Assembly: GCA_905116865.2 (NCBI GenBank)
Contig: CAJHNH020008013.1
Span: 291,190 to 355,189, forward strand
DNA: 64,000 nucleotides
Direction: 5' to 3'
Source of the DNA: Candidula unifasciata
Lineage: Eukaryota; Mollusca; Gastropoda; Stylommatophora; Geomitridae
Shown here: piece by piece, positions 11,090-21,544 of the stretch
Numbering within the stretch: the first letter of the stretch is position 1
Layout of the letters: each line of letters opens with the position of its first letter
Notes under the pieces: model-generated
Databases searched by the model: none
The model's input: the letters and a program-made list of their open reading frames with translations, nothing else
What the model was told of the DNA's origin: nothing
Position numbers and translations under genes: made by a program

Positions 11090-11530
11090 ATAAGCTCAAA
11101 TGCGCTTCGTACGTAATGCCGGGGTACTGGTTTGAATCCAAGCAATGGGGCGATTTGAGAGCAGAAAGTCTTGCATTGGTTTCGACAGTGGTACCGAGAG
11201 CTGACCTTTCGGTGCAGTGGCAAACTACTCAACGTAAAATGTTCCCTGTATGGGTTCCGAAGCTCTTTTGTGGGGGAAACAAGAATAGACATACTGCCTT
11301 CGCAACAAGCATGTCATAGGAGTCGATTATTTGGGGACATCCTCCGAAGTCAGAGTACATCTTGCTTGAGAGGCTTCGACCAACGAAGCCAGGTCTGTGA
11401 AACGGCTGTGAAGTTCGGGGTGGACGAACTCCCAGAGCTTTCCGTTGAAGTTTACAGTCAGTGAAAGTGATGAATAAGAAAAAGATTAACGTAAAATGTG
11501 CCTAGAAACCCACATTAGCCACACACACAC
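11090..11530 (+). repeat. SINE-B copy split by a nested SINE-A
   Basis: A SINE-B copy lacking the start of the tRNA head. B-box-like GGTTTGAATCC is followed by the conserved TTTCGACAGTGGTACCGAGAG, CAGTGGCAAACTACTCAACG and then, after the inserted SINE-A, GTGCCTAGAAACCCACA and the 3' end. The two halves join exactly across the duplicated AACGTAAAATGT. Confidence 0.8.
11243..11487 (+). repeat. SINE-A copy with 12-bp target-site duplication
   Basis: A full SINE-A copy inserted into SINE-B. AACGTAAAATGT occurs immediately before it (11231-11242) and immediately after it (11488-11499). This fixes the element ends: it starts CCTGTATGGGTTCC and ends CAGTCAGTGAAAG..GAATAAGAAAAAGATT. A 12-bp duplication and an A-rich 3' end are typical of LINE-mobilised retroposition. 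Confidence 0.88.
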
Positions 11531-12149
11531 AAAATGCTAGGATTGGTTCTGCTTCTTTTTCTTTCTTTTGTCAGTATCTGCTTGTGCTGCTAGGCGCACT
11601 TCATCAGACGATCGGCAGCCAAGTCAGGGCGCGCCAATTCGATTGGTGTGCCGTAATGTTATGCAGTCTCAAGGTATCAATGACTCTGCAATATTCTTTA
11701 AAAGATATGCATATCAGGTCGGTCCTAACTAAGATCGGTATAAAGAACGAGCGATACCGATATTGAGGTGGAGTCATAGGGACAGGATGCCGTGGATCAT
11801 ATTGCTTGAATGGGTGGGATGGGGAAGGAAGGAAATAGGGACAAAGGAGACGGGTTGTAGGCAGGTTAAAAGCTGAGTGACTGAGAAGAAACATGTCAGT
11901 TACACATGGTAGCAACAATGCTCCTGAAATGGCATGCACTTATTGTGGAAGATTCATCTTCCCGTGAGCTGGTCTTGCCATTTATATTCGCCATCGTCAC
12001 TAGCTGTAATTCCCATGTCTGCCTCTGGCACAATGGGACATTATCATCTGGGAATACAGAAATGTGCCATCTAAACGAGACTGCTACTACTCTTTGTTTT
12101 ACGTACGGGTCTTGGTAATACAGCTGGCCATGTAAACCGAGTATCATAC

Positions 12150-12402
12150 CAGGCGGAGCCGCCGTTGTGCAGTGAATAAACGATCGGAGGTCGTGGATTC
12201 TAATCCGAACGGATTTTTGACTTTGTTCAAAAATGATTTTTTCCCCCTAGGTCGACTTATCGGTAATACACATGTGAAGTCCTGAGGAGTAAGTACAGCT
12301 GACGGGAGGACACCACATCACTTACCAAGTGCATATAGTCTATATAAAAAAAAAAAAAAAAAGATCTAGCCCTATATTTCTAATACGCCTGAAATCAAGG
12401 AA
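12150..12402 (+). repeat. SINE-C copy
   Basis: tRNA-like head (GGCGGAGCCGCCGTTGTGC, then B-box-like GTGGATTCTAATCC), then the diverged SINE-C body: AAGTCCTGAGGAGTAAG, ACCACATCACTTACC, an internal A run, AGATCTAGCCCTATAT and TACGCCTGAAA. Confidence 0.65.
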
Positions 12403-13056
12403 AGTGTTCCTTTATTTACCATTTCTAGCGAGTCAGATTCAGGTAGGAGTGGTCAGATGGCCTGGGCGATTTTCAGCATGCAATGGGAAAGACATGCTGA
12501 CTTTTACTCAGGTTTTAGCCGGCACGTTCAGGAAACTATTCGCTGACTATTGAGGAAAGGGCCATGATAAGTATAGGGATGTCTCAAGTGCAGTGATATC
12601 AATTCTTGATTTATTCATCCATAATTTTATTTATGTTTTATACATTCGATCTGGTCCACAATTTTTTTTAAGGGGCAATTGGGGGGGGGGGGGGAAATCC
12701 AGAAACCATGAGTTATAAACCTTTTGGCTCGGTACTATTGATAATATCGCAACCCTTCGGCCTTGATTCTATGATATATACCATAAATCTGGCTTTTCTG
12801 TCTACCCCCAAGCGTGAACTCGGACCACAAGAAGTTTGTCACCCGGTCGCAATGTAGCTGGTTTAATCAAATTAGCTAGCGCGCCGGGGTATCTGGTCAG
12901 ATATATCAGTATATATGAATTCAGCATTTATTTAAGTTTTATCCTTTTCAATTCTTCTGGAGGTAAATGAGGTAACCCCAGTAAAACTACAAAAGTCTCT
13001 TTAAAAATGGAAACTATTGTATTATTTCTCGTCCTTGCTCTGTTTTATTTATGCAT

Positions 13057-13170
13057 GTGCTGATAAAGGCTCCATATCCGCAACGTTCACATTTTGTTTG
13101 TGTTCGTTTTATTGTGAAGCTTGCTTATATACTTTTCGTTCGGTTTTATATCTTTTCCTGGTAATGGAGG
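13057..13170 (+). mobile_element. Penelope-like 3' region fragment
   Basis: A plus-strand homologue of the minus-strand sequence at 8820-8932: GTGCTGATAAAGGC, TCCATATCCGCAACGTTCAC, then GAAGCTTGCTTATATAC and TTTTCGTTCGGTTTTATATC. A second stem-like block, GGAGGCTAATCGCCGGAACG, follows at about 13166-13185. It ends about 430 bp upstream of the ABHD17 start codon. Confidence 0.55.
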
Positions 13171-13379
13171 CTAATCGCCGGAACGTTCTTTGATTTGTCT
13201 ACCGTAATTGGTCACGTACAGCTGGAATATATTTGTGTTTTTCTAATCTGTTTTGGGGTTTTCTGAACACGAGCGCCAGTTTTCTGTAGCAAAGTATTTG
13301 TTTCATATCTTTGCCAGAGAGCGAACGTTTTTACGATGATACTCATTGAAGGTTTACTGGTCCGGTGAATATTTTTAAC

Positions 13380-13410
13380 TTCCTTCCTTCCGGGATGACG
13401 TCACTTGGTA
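13380..13410 (+). promoter_or_regulatory. Candidate ABHD17 promoter elements (ETS-like and CRE)
   Basis: CCTTCCGG followed directly by the palindrome TGACGTCA (13396-13403) lies about 220 bp upstream of the ABHD17 start codon. Clustered ETS and CRE/ATF sites are common in promoters of broadly expressed animal genes. There is no TATA box nearby. Assigning it to this gene is inference: a 5' UTR intron (see the first coding exon) could place the true start elsewhere. Confidence 0.35.
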
Positions 13411-13620
13411 GAGTGGATGGTAGACGATAGGGACCGAAAGTGTGAGTCTCAAATAGTCTAATAGAACAGTGAAACCATTTTCTTTCACAGCCGTTTACAT
13501 CATTAGCTAGATGATTCTTACGTTTTCCATATGGCGTTATTATTCCGGTGACAGTCAGTAGTTTGTATTCGGCTCAAACAGTCTGCTTACCCTGAATCAT
13601 CATTTCAGTATTTCCACAAA

Positions 13621-14267
13621 ATGAACGGGCTGTCATTCAGCGAGTTGTGTTGCTTGTTCTGCTGCCCACCCTGTCCGTCTCGTATTGCGGCCAAACTTGC
13701 ATTCCTCCCACCAGAAAAGACCTATGATCTGATTTCTGACGAGACTGGATCTCGATACAGTTTGCATCTTACAGAGAGAGCAGAGTGGCAGTACAGCCAG
13801 CGAGAGCTGGATAACATTGAGGTGTTCTACACACGGACTAGCAAAAACAACAGGATAGTGTGCATGTTTGCCAGATGTACCCCCAACGCGAAGTTCACAA
13901 TATTATTCAGCCATGGAAATGCTGTTGATTTAGGTCAGATGAGTAGTTTCTACATTGGACTAGGCTCAAGGATAAATTGTAACATTTTCAGCTTTGATTA
14001 CTCAGGTTATGGAGCAAGTGGGGGTAAACCATCAGAAAAAAATATTTATGCAGACATTGATGCAGCATGGCAGGCATTGCGTACAAGATATGGGATAAGC
14101 CCACAGAATATTATTTTGTATGGACAGAGTATAGGTACAGTGCCTACTATAGATCTTGCGTCTCGATATGAAGTTGGAGCTGTAATACTCCACTCGCCTT
14201 TGATGTCAGGAATGCGGGTTGCCTTTCCTGAGACTAAGAGAACCTGGTTCTTTGATGCTTTCCCAAG
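13621..14267 (+). CDS. ABHD17: ABHD17-type depalmitoylase, coding exon 1
   Basis: Encodes residues 1-215 and two bases of codon 216 of an alpha/beta-hydrolase of the ABHD17 family. These are membrane-tethered serine hydrolases that remove palmitate from proteins such as Ras and synaptic scaffolds. The N-terminus has the family's Cys cluster ([14 protein letters not shown]), which is palmitoylated to anchor the enzyme. The oxyanion strand region [14 protein letters not shown] and the nucleophile elbow YGQSIGTVP (Ser170) are present. The ATG is in good context (AAAATGA) and starts right at the Cys-rich motif. A CAG at 13606-13608 after a pyrimidine-rich tract suggests a 5' UTR intron. The exon ends CCCAAG before the donor GTTAGT. 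The frame continues into the intron for nine codons, which is not real protein. Confidence 0.95.
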
Positions 14268-14544
14268 GTTAGTAAATAAACATGTGTTTGTTTAGAATTC
14301 AAAATGTTTATAATTTATTAGTTCTTACATATTATTTTGTCACAGAAAAGTGAACTGCATCTGATGGCAAAGGAAGGATCACTTGTCAGCAGGTTGAGGC
14401 AATGTGGTGTAAAGGAAAAATAAAGCAATATGTTATTATAAATAATTACATATTTATTGACATTATAGAGAAACAGTACAGTTAGTACTCTAGAAACTGG
14501 TGTGAATGTAGATTTTTTTCCGAATGAAATATATCTTCGCTTCC

Positions 14545-14700
14545 ATGTGGCGACCTAGCCAAACATGGGCACCAGGTAATATCTTTTGAAATAACTAACA
14601 ATAGCTAGCTTGATATAAGTTGACCACATCACCCACCAGTAGGTTTGATAAAAATATGTCTATATGCATCCCTGGCATAAAAAGTGTCTTTTACTTTCCT
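14545..14700 (+). repeat. SINE-C fragment
   Basis: A diverged 3' part of SINE-C in the ABHD17 intron: GGCGACCTAGCC, ATGGGCACCAGGTAAT, GACCACATCACCCACC and the terminal TTTTACTT. Confidence 0.5.
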
Positions 14701-14712
14701 TTAATTACTCAC

Positions 14713-14797
14713 TTAACTCTTTGAGTACCAGAGAACACAGTATGCATTTTTTATTTATAAATAATTTATAAATATACTCTGGCATTGAAAGAGTTGA
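14713..14797. mobile_element. Short MITE-like element with TTAA edge
   Basis: TTAACTCTTTGAGTACCAGAG on the left is mirrored by CTCTGGCATTGAAAGAGTTGA on the right, giving terminal inverted repeats of about 20 bp around an AT-rich middle. It resembles the better element at 24.56 kb. TTAA at the left edge suggests a piggyBac-type target; the right edge has decayed to TTGA. Confidence 0.5.
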
Positions 14798-15076
14798 CTT
14801 TGAGCTGACAGGTCTTCCCATTCTTTTACATTTTAATTTTATTGGTTTGTCTTAAGTTTGCATCCTTAGCAGTGAACTGCCTACTTACTCAAACTTTGCT
14901 TCCTTAAAATATGTATAAAAAATATTTTTACTCAAATGTTTTTTTCTCTGATCTGCACATTTATTAGCTATATATTACTATTGTACTTTTCACAGAGGAA
15001 GGTGCAGCAAAGGACAAAAATGAAAAGTGCATTTAGTGATGCTTAGTTGAACTTCATGTGTCAAAAAACTTAATGG

Positions 15077-15182
15077 GGGGAAAAAACCAGATTATAATGC
15101 CTCATATTCTAACATCGAAAACGTGTTTGGGCAAGATTCACCTAGTCAGGTTAGAGTCAGTGACTGATCATTATATTATTGG
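15077..15182 (+). repeat. Dispersed repeat, partner of 10965-11085
   Basis: Second copy of the roughly 110-bp repeat described at 10965, lying in the ABHD17 intron. It follows a G/A-rich GGGGGGAAAAAACC tract. Confidence 0.75.
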
Positions 15183-16918
15183 AATTGAAATTGATCAAGC
15201 GCCTCTTGCAGAAAGGCTTCATTAATGACACCAAAGAAATTTGGGGATTGAATAGTCAGGGAAATCCATATAAGAAAATTGTACGTGAATTGTTGTTAAA
15301 GAACACAGAACCAATATGACCACATTTTGTGGGACAAATGGGGAAAAAAAAAATATTTAATGTAATAGTAATTGCTGTTTGATGTACTGAGTAAGCATTT
15401 TAGTGATAGGATACACTATAGTTTCCCTTGTCTGAGATCACTAAATGAAAAAACCTACTGCCCATGTGCGTTCTTTGGCCCTATTTTTTGGAAGAAGATA
15501 GACCCTAACAGGTGTGGCAGAAAATGTGACAAATTAGGGGTTTTCCTTTGATGTTAGAGTGCATCTGCAGAGAGGCGTGTAACCAAGTCTTCATACATAA
15601 AAAAATGCCAGATCTGGTAATCTTAGTTTCAGCTTCATAGCAAATGGGTTACCCTATAGTTGCTTCGCTCCTGTGCCAATAAAAAACACACAGAATGTTT
15701 ATCACAGTCCCTTGTGGAAAGATTGACATACTGCTGTCTAGCATATGTACTAGCATACACACGCATTAAAAGCATATGGTAGCCATCCGAAGTGCTAACA
15801 CAAACAGTCCGACACGCAGTCGATAAGAGGCTCTCTTTTAACTCCAGCTGCGACTCACTGCAGCCCATGGTTGGTGTTCCCGGGGTTCACCCAGCCTCTA
15901 GAAAATGGGTACCAGTGTTGGTGTGGTAAATGGAGGAACGTCGCTGTCGCTACGGAGTTACGTGCGGACGGCGACACAGGCGAACAATTTTTATCAGCTG
16001 TCCGTACTGGTGGCAGAGCACGTATGGTTTATAACCGTGTGCAGTGACGCTGGTTTCACAACTCCCGACTTTACCTTTTTTTTAAATTAGAAATTCAGTA
16101 CATCATGGATGGTAGCTAGCACTAGCAGAAGTCACCAACGGATCAGCAGTTGCACACGCGTTTAATTTTATTCACAAAATGGCAACATCGATATTGCGAC
16201 AACCAGCATCATGCCATTTTCTGAATCTACAATTCACACCACCATGTTAGTCACAATAGAAAAACATTCTAAATGAAATTCGCAGCTCACAGTGTTATGC
16301 CATGCACTAAACTCAGAAGCTGGGCAACAAAACTATATTCTTTCAGTCTACAAATGGAGCAAAAAGGCAACGGCCACCATCTGGCAGTAGCAAACAATTT
16401 GCCACGGCTCAAAATAGTGGCCGTGCCTCGCGTCCGCTTTGACCGTCTGATCTATAAAATGGATGTGCATGCAGCCCTCAGGTTCTGGAATATGACAAGC
16501 CCAGAAGTGGGCGAACAAACCGAGTTTCCCACAGGAGTTTATACTGGTTGACACTTAGAAAAACTTACTAGAATGCTAGCGTTATAGAATACAAATTAAA
16601 CACAAACGTTTTTTAAAGTATTATTTATTATAATAAAATTGTTATAGTATTCTTTCCTTTACCAGAGCTATATTAAAGTATGTCACTTTCTCTTATTTTC
16701 AACTAGCTCATTCAAAGTTGCCCTGTTCTTTCGTATTGCAAGCAGTTTAGCACCCATCCTTTCCACCTCAAAATCTACATTTTCAGGATACACATGACAG
16801 AAGGGTAAAAAATTCACTAAATTATAATGATGGGGTCTTTATCCCAACACGTATTAATGCGATTGTGAGCATTTTCTGATTAATTCATTTCAGTAATCAT
16901 TTTTCTTTTTGCTTCCAG

Positions 16919-17138
16919 CATTGACAAGGTGTCGAAGATTACTTCTCCAGTTCTAGTTATTCATGGGACAGAAGATGAAGTAATTGACTTTTCCCATGGT
17001 CTGACAATATATGAGCGCTGCCCCCGTACAGTGGAGCCATTGTGGGTAGAAGGAGCTGGCCATAATGATGTTGAATTGTACGGACAGTATCTTGAGCGCC
17101 TAAAACAGTTCATCAACGTCGAGCTTGCAGTTAACTGA
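16919..17138 (+). CDS. ABHD17: ABHD17-type depalmitoylase, coding exon 2
   Basis: Completes the enzyme: residues 216-288 and stop. AG from exon 1 plus C here makes Ser216, giving the family sequence [18 protein letters not shown]. The acid motif [13 protein letters not shown] supplies Asp235 and the motif [11 protein letters not shown] supplies His264. With Ser170 this is a complete triad whose spacing matches what I recall for human ABHD17B, also 288 residues. Total coding length is 867 bp over two exons, so the gene looks intact. The first stop codon (17136-17138) lies in TGACTAG and is followed by a long in-frame extension; see the next entry. Confidence 0.95.
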
Positions 17139-17321
17139 CTAGTGGCCACAGAGGAATCTGTTCAAGACAGAAATGACTTGGTGGCGGAGGACATACCATC
17201 TGTTCCAGCAGCAACTGAGGACCTTGACTTGTCCCTAAGTGTCCCTGGTGATATACCACTGGAGGACGTATCTGCCACCTTGACGTTGCAACCTTCTCCA
17301 CCTGAGGAGAAAGTTGTTTGA
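17139..17321 (+). CDS. Candidate stop-codon readthrough extension of ABHD17 (60 codons)
   Basis: Directly after the ABHD17 UGA the same frame stays open for 60 codons to a second TGA at 17319-17321. The first stop is followed by CTAG, making UGA-CUAG, the strongest known natural readthrough context in animals (described for several vertebrate and insect genes). The extension is not random in composition: about 14 Asp/Glu against 2 Arg/Lys, Pro and Val rich, starting LVATEESVQDRN and ending PSPPEEKVV. Its base composition is coding-like, whereas the sequence after the second stop turns AT-rich. No repeat family is recognised in it. If translated, it would give the depalmitoylase a disordered acidic C-terminal tail. 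The alternative is a chance open 3' UTR. Confidence 0.6.
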   Translation, partial: LVATEESVQDRNDLVAEDIPSVPAATEDLDLSLSVPGDIPLEDVSATLTLQPSPPEEKVV

Positions 17322-19410
17322 TGTTACTTACCAAATCACTCAGTTTTATCAAGGTGAATCATCTTTAGAATGTCAGGTATAGGCAAAGCATTTCCAAAAT
17401 AATCTTTAGTGCACATACACATGCACCATACATCTTGTGTCCTTGGTTGCCAACCCTTGCCAGTTTACTTTTATATATTTTTAGAAGGTTCTCTCTGGTG
17501 CAGTTTTCCAGTAAATTGTATGATTAGCCAGCCAGTAAGATGCTGGAAACAATTCTTTTTAGCGCTGCAAACATGAAAGTATTTTTTTGTTCTTTTCTTA
17601 CTTTGTTAGTAAATTATTTACAGTGTTTTCAAAATTGTCAGTTATGATTTTGTTCAAGATTGGAATATACTTTATAATTTAAGTTTCTTTCAACTTCATC
17701 CCTAATTTTTTAAAGAGGTTCTAGACTACAAACATATGAAAAATATGTTTGCTATGTAATTTTGATACTTAGTTAAAACAAAAAATAGTGGTTAATGGAA
17801 ACACCCTAGAAGCAGTTCAGCTTAGGGAAAGAAAAATATGTACCCTAGAAGCATTTCAGATAAGGGAGAGAAACATATGCACTGACACCTGAATGGACCA
17901 GATAGCAATAAATGTTAGAGCTAGGTCATTAAACTGTCTTATTTACATACATTTACTTGAAACTTCCCATTACATTAATCAATGTTTGAGAAGTTTTTGT
18001 TTTATTTTGGGGTGTGTGTGTGTGTGGTATCATACTTTAATTATTTCTGGAGGCTGGTGATCTCAGAAAGAAGAATACACAAGATTGTCATGTTTCACCT
18101 TGGTAGAATTGAGCTTGAGTAGGTTCCTCTGTGAGTACATGAAATGTATATTATTTTAATAGTTTTACTGTTTGGAATTTGGTTGTTGTTTATTTTTGTC
18201 ATAAAGAAAATGGAAGTTTCTTCAGAAATGTGTTTTATATTTTAAAGACAAAATTGTATATTTAGGCATTTTTGTTGTTAGATTTTGCATGTTGGATACA
18301 TTTATAAGGAGGATGTGTTGTATGTTCTTTTTAGGTTCTAATGCAGCAATATTATAAGAGCATTGTGCTAATTTGTCACCATTTGTGTGATTTTCTGTTG
18401 GTAATACACAGTGTAATGCAGTGCGTTGTATTGAGTGCGTGTGACCAGTAGTCAAAAGCATGTTAGGGTGTTGCTGATAGATAGAAAGAGAGAGTTGCAG
18501 GGAATGAATTGTTATTTTGAAACAATTAGAACATCCACAAAGTAGAAGTGTGAGCATCAGACAAGCATGTATGTTATGTGTTGCTCTGTTATGATGAAAT
18601 CTTAGCAGAAATTTGGGATGTAGGGCTGTGGCTTACTCTGGCATTTGTTAGCTGGAAGGCTGTTTTTTTATTTCTAGTTATGATCGAATTTCTTTCTGAT
18701 TATTTCAAGCTTCTGTTTTGACCTGATTTGAGTTGAGTCAAGAGTTGACATCACAGCACTCGGAGCATTTCCATGTGTGCTCCATCCTCACCTTCAGCAG
18801 CCAGCGTAGGGTTCCAATACTGATGGTACCGGTCACAATCTGGTTATATGTCTGTCTTGCCTTTCCTCTGGGTGTAATGAGCTGACCAGACCCGCTGGTT
18901 ACACCCAGGTGCCTCATTATCTCCAGGCCATAGTAATCCTGTTTCTCTGCTGATTCCTCTTGCTTTTGTTTTGACCTAGGCTAAAGTAGTCTTCGTGTCA
19001 ACTTTTGCAAGGCGTCCCTTCTGTGTTCAAGTTAAGACATTATTGGTTTATGCAAGAATGTCAAGTACTAGGAACTTTTCAACTGCAGAGAAGCATATAA
19101 TATTTTCTCTGATGTTTTACTTTATGACATGAGCTAGGAGGGAAGCACATTAGTACCATTTAAAGGTTTAGATAAGAGAAATGATAACCTTTATATTGAA
19201 ACAGTCAGTATGTACTTTAGGGTGGCTGTAGCATCGGAGGATGCTGCAGTATGAAAATGCCCAGTGTTCAGTGACGTCAATTGTAATAACATAATATTGA
19301 GATCGACATATGCATGCCGTGGTTCACTATAGCACATAACTGACACCAGCTCAGTGCCTAGAGGGAGCTCAGATACACACTAGGCTTTGAGGTGACAAAA
19401 TCATTGTGTG
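17322..19410 (+). other. ABHD17 3' UTR and flanking intergenic DNA
   Basis: AT-rich, no gene or clear repeat apart from a short (GT)n near 18014. An AATAAA within GCAATAAATG (about 17908) could be a polyadenylation signal. A small direct repeat (ACCCTAGAAGCA..TTCAG) occurs at 17804-17822 and 17841-17860. Confidence 0.4.
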
Positions 19411-19414
19411 TATT

Positions 19415-19830
19415 CCAGGGCATCACTGGGGGTGGGAAAAAGCCCCCCAAAAAAAGCTTGTTGTAAGAGGCAACTAATTAGGGGTGTTCCCTACGAATTC
19501 TGAGTACATCTGTCTGAGAAGCGAGGAGCCAGCAATCTGTAGAAATAAGCCAAATATGTAAAACAAATATGCATACACAACTAGGAAGTTCTAGAACAAG
19601 ATCAAAGTCCAGAAATGGATAAAAAACCAGAACTTTCTGCAGTAGTTTACAGTTGGTAAACGTTAAGAAACATAAGAGGTGGCAAAAAACAGGGCTGAAG
19701 AGAAGCGGTCACATCCTGTCATTTAGCTGTGCTCGTGTCTGTATATTGGCAGTAGTTTGCATGTTAGAATCGACACTGTTGGGGAATTTTCCCCTTCAGA
19801 ATTTACCTTGCCTCTCAGATCAAACCAGCC
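19415..19830 (+). repeat. SINE-A copy plus unique 3' block, duplicated at 20.53 kb
   Basis: SINE-A (to about 19672, ending GTTTACAGTTGGTAAACG) followed by a block with AGCTGTGCTCGTGTCTG, GTAGTTTGCATGTTAG and CGACACTGTTGGGGAATTTT. The same block follows a shortened SINE-A at 20530-20730, so the pair is a small segmental duplication with an internal deletion in one copy. Confidence 0.6.
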
Positions 19831-19925
19831 CAAAATGGGTACTAGGTAATGTCCTGAGAAAAAAGTGCGGCACGGATGTTGACCACAGATATTATGTGAA
19901 AAAAAAGGTCCTTTAACTCACAAAG
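19800..19925 (+). repeat. SINE-C fragment
   Basis: Diverged SINE-C body: ATCAAACCAGCCC, ATGGGTACTAGGTAATGTCC, GTTGACCACAGATATTATG and a terminal AAGGTCCTTTAACTC. Confidence 0.5.
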
Positions 19926-20221
19926 TAGTATGCATCATGTGGTGGCAGCAACGGTCCTGAAATCCTATGATCTGATTGTGGAAGACTTTTTTTTTAACAT
20001 GGGCAGGTTTTGCTAGTCACTTGCTATCGCCATAGGCTGTGATTCCTATACCTCCCTAAAGCACACTATAACACTGACGTCTGGAAAGACAGGAAGGTGC
20101 CAGTAGAGAAAGAGTTTACGTCATAACATCACTTGATTAGTAGAGATTATGCAAGGCATTCTGAATGAAGTGAATGATACATATGATCTGATTATCTTTA
20201 TTGGTATATCCTTGTTGTGAT

Positions 20222-20529
20222 TCTTGCTGCTACATACATCCAGTTTTTAACATATTGATCCTGGACAATCGGTGCCAAACAATTTTTAAGAGGCCTCAGA
20301 GATGTGGTTTTACAGAAGAATGCTAGAATACCTTTTTAAAAGAGGCGGGAGCCCGAAGACAACTTATCACTGTTGTCATCATTTTTCGGCCATGTTATGA
20401 GAAGAGGGAAAATAGAACATGTTGTGACCACTGGAAAGATCTGTGGAAGGAGGCTTGACAGTATCGCGGATTATGGAGAGGCATGATCGCCTAGCCAGTC
20501 GACAAGGAACCTGATGATAATGATGATGA
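20222..20529 (+). mobile_element. LINE-R 3' end fragment
   Basis: Matches the 3' part of the LINE at 57.5-58.4 kb almost block for block: TGCTACATACATCCAG, GAGATGTGGTTTTACAGAAG, TTTTTCGGCCATGTTATGAG and GGAGAGGCATGATCGCC, ending in a GATGATAATGATGATG tail. Protein-level remnants are the LINE C-terminal FFGHVM-like motif. Deletions break the frame. Confidence 0.75.
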
Positions 20530-20735
20530 TTCCGGGGCATCACGGGGGTGGGAAAAAAGCCCCACCGAAGAGCTTGTGAAGGATTGATATTTTGTTGTTG
20601 CCCCCACCGAAAACATTTGTGTTATCTGTGTAAGCCAAATATGTAAAACACTGTGACAGATGAATGTGTATTTAACTGTGCTCGTGTCTGGATTAGTAGT
20701 TTGCATGTTTCGACACTGTTGGGGAATTTTTTCTG
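20530..20735 (+). repeat. Shortened SINE-A and flank, partner of 19415-19830
   Basis: Starts TTCCGGGGCATCACGGGGGTG as at 19.41 kb and ends in the same GACACTGTTGGGGAATTTTT block, with about half of the SINE deleted. Confidence 0.55.
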
Positions 20736-20744
20736 TTTACTAGT

Positions 20745-20965
20745 AATGTCCTGAGTGACATGTTCACTGGTGCATCATATGTATCCTATGACTTGATATT
20801 GTACAAGTGATTTGTTTAGTGTTATGTATGACATTGTACAAGTGACATGTTTACTGTGTTCTGGTCTACAGGTTACATGTTTAGTGTTTTCTGTGACATG
20901 TTAAGGGTTGTATATGATTTGTACAAATGACATGTTTACTCTTATCTGGTGTATATGTTTCTAGG
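20745..20965. repeat. Degenerate tandem repeat (ACATGTTTACTG motif)
   Basis: Four or five degenerate units carrying GTACAAGTGACATGTTTACT with variable spacers of 40-60 bp. Confidence 0.6.
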
Positions 20966-21544
20966 TAACTATCAGGTGGCAGGTCCAGTGCAGAGGATTG
21001 CTTATTTCACAACCTATTGGAAAGGCACATTACACAATTTTTCTCGAATATATTTTATAATCATCGATACTACTTAATGTTAATTCTGTAACTGTGGTTG
21101 TGTACAGTTTAAATATGTGTCTCTGTTCATGACAGTTATCATACAGTTTGTTTCAGATTATTACATGTATATAAATAAGTTACTTTCCTACGTAATAAGT
21201 GTACATAAATTAATACAAACATCTTATTGTCTCTGATAGTCACCATTGATTTAAAGGTATGTTGCAGTTGTAAAATGTTACTTACCACCATTGTATTTTT
21301 ATAATCAGCTGTCTGTATACCATCAGCAGGGTGGCTGTTGTTGTTGAAGATAGTCTGTTAGTTCTATATTTACTCTCCAGAGTGTTCAAATGATGGTTAT
21401 CTGTTTTCTTATGTCAAACTGTGGCTTTATAGTGAGGAAATGATAGTTATCTGTCAGCATTTGTATGTAAGTTAGTATCATTTGTAATTTCAGATTAATC
21501 TTTGGTGTTCAAAATAATATGTCAGAATTGTTATGCTAGTAAAG

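Larger units (their letters stand above)
14268..16918 (+). other. ABHD17 intron with repeat fragments
   Basis: A 2.65 kb intron with GTTAGT donor and TTTGCTTCCAG acceptor. It holds a diverged SINE-C fragment (14545-14700), a TTAA-bounded MITE (14713-14797), the repeat at 15077-15182 and unclassified debris at 15.5-16.5 kb, part of which resembles 5.2-5.34 kb. No exon-like sequence is seen in it. Confidence 0.85.

Noticed and set aside
17136..17138. Selenocysteine decoding of the ABHD17 UGA
   Set aside because: The UGA lies after the complete family-length protein, no family member has Sec there, and I could not see a convincing SECIS element downstream.
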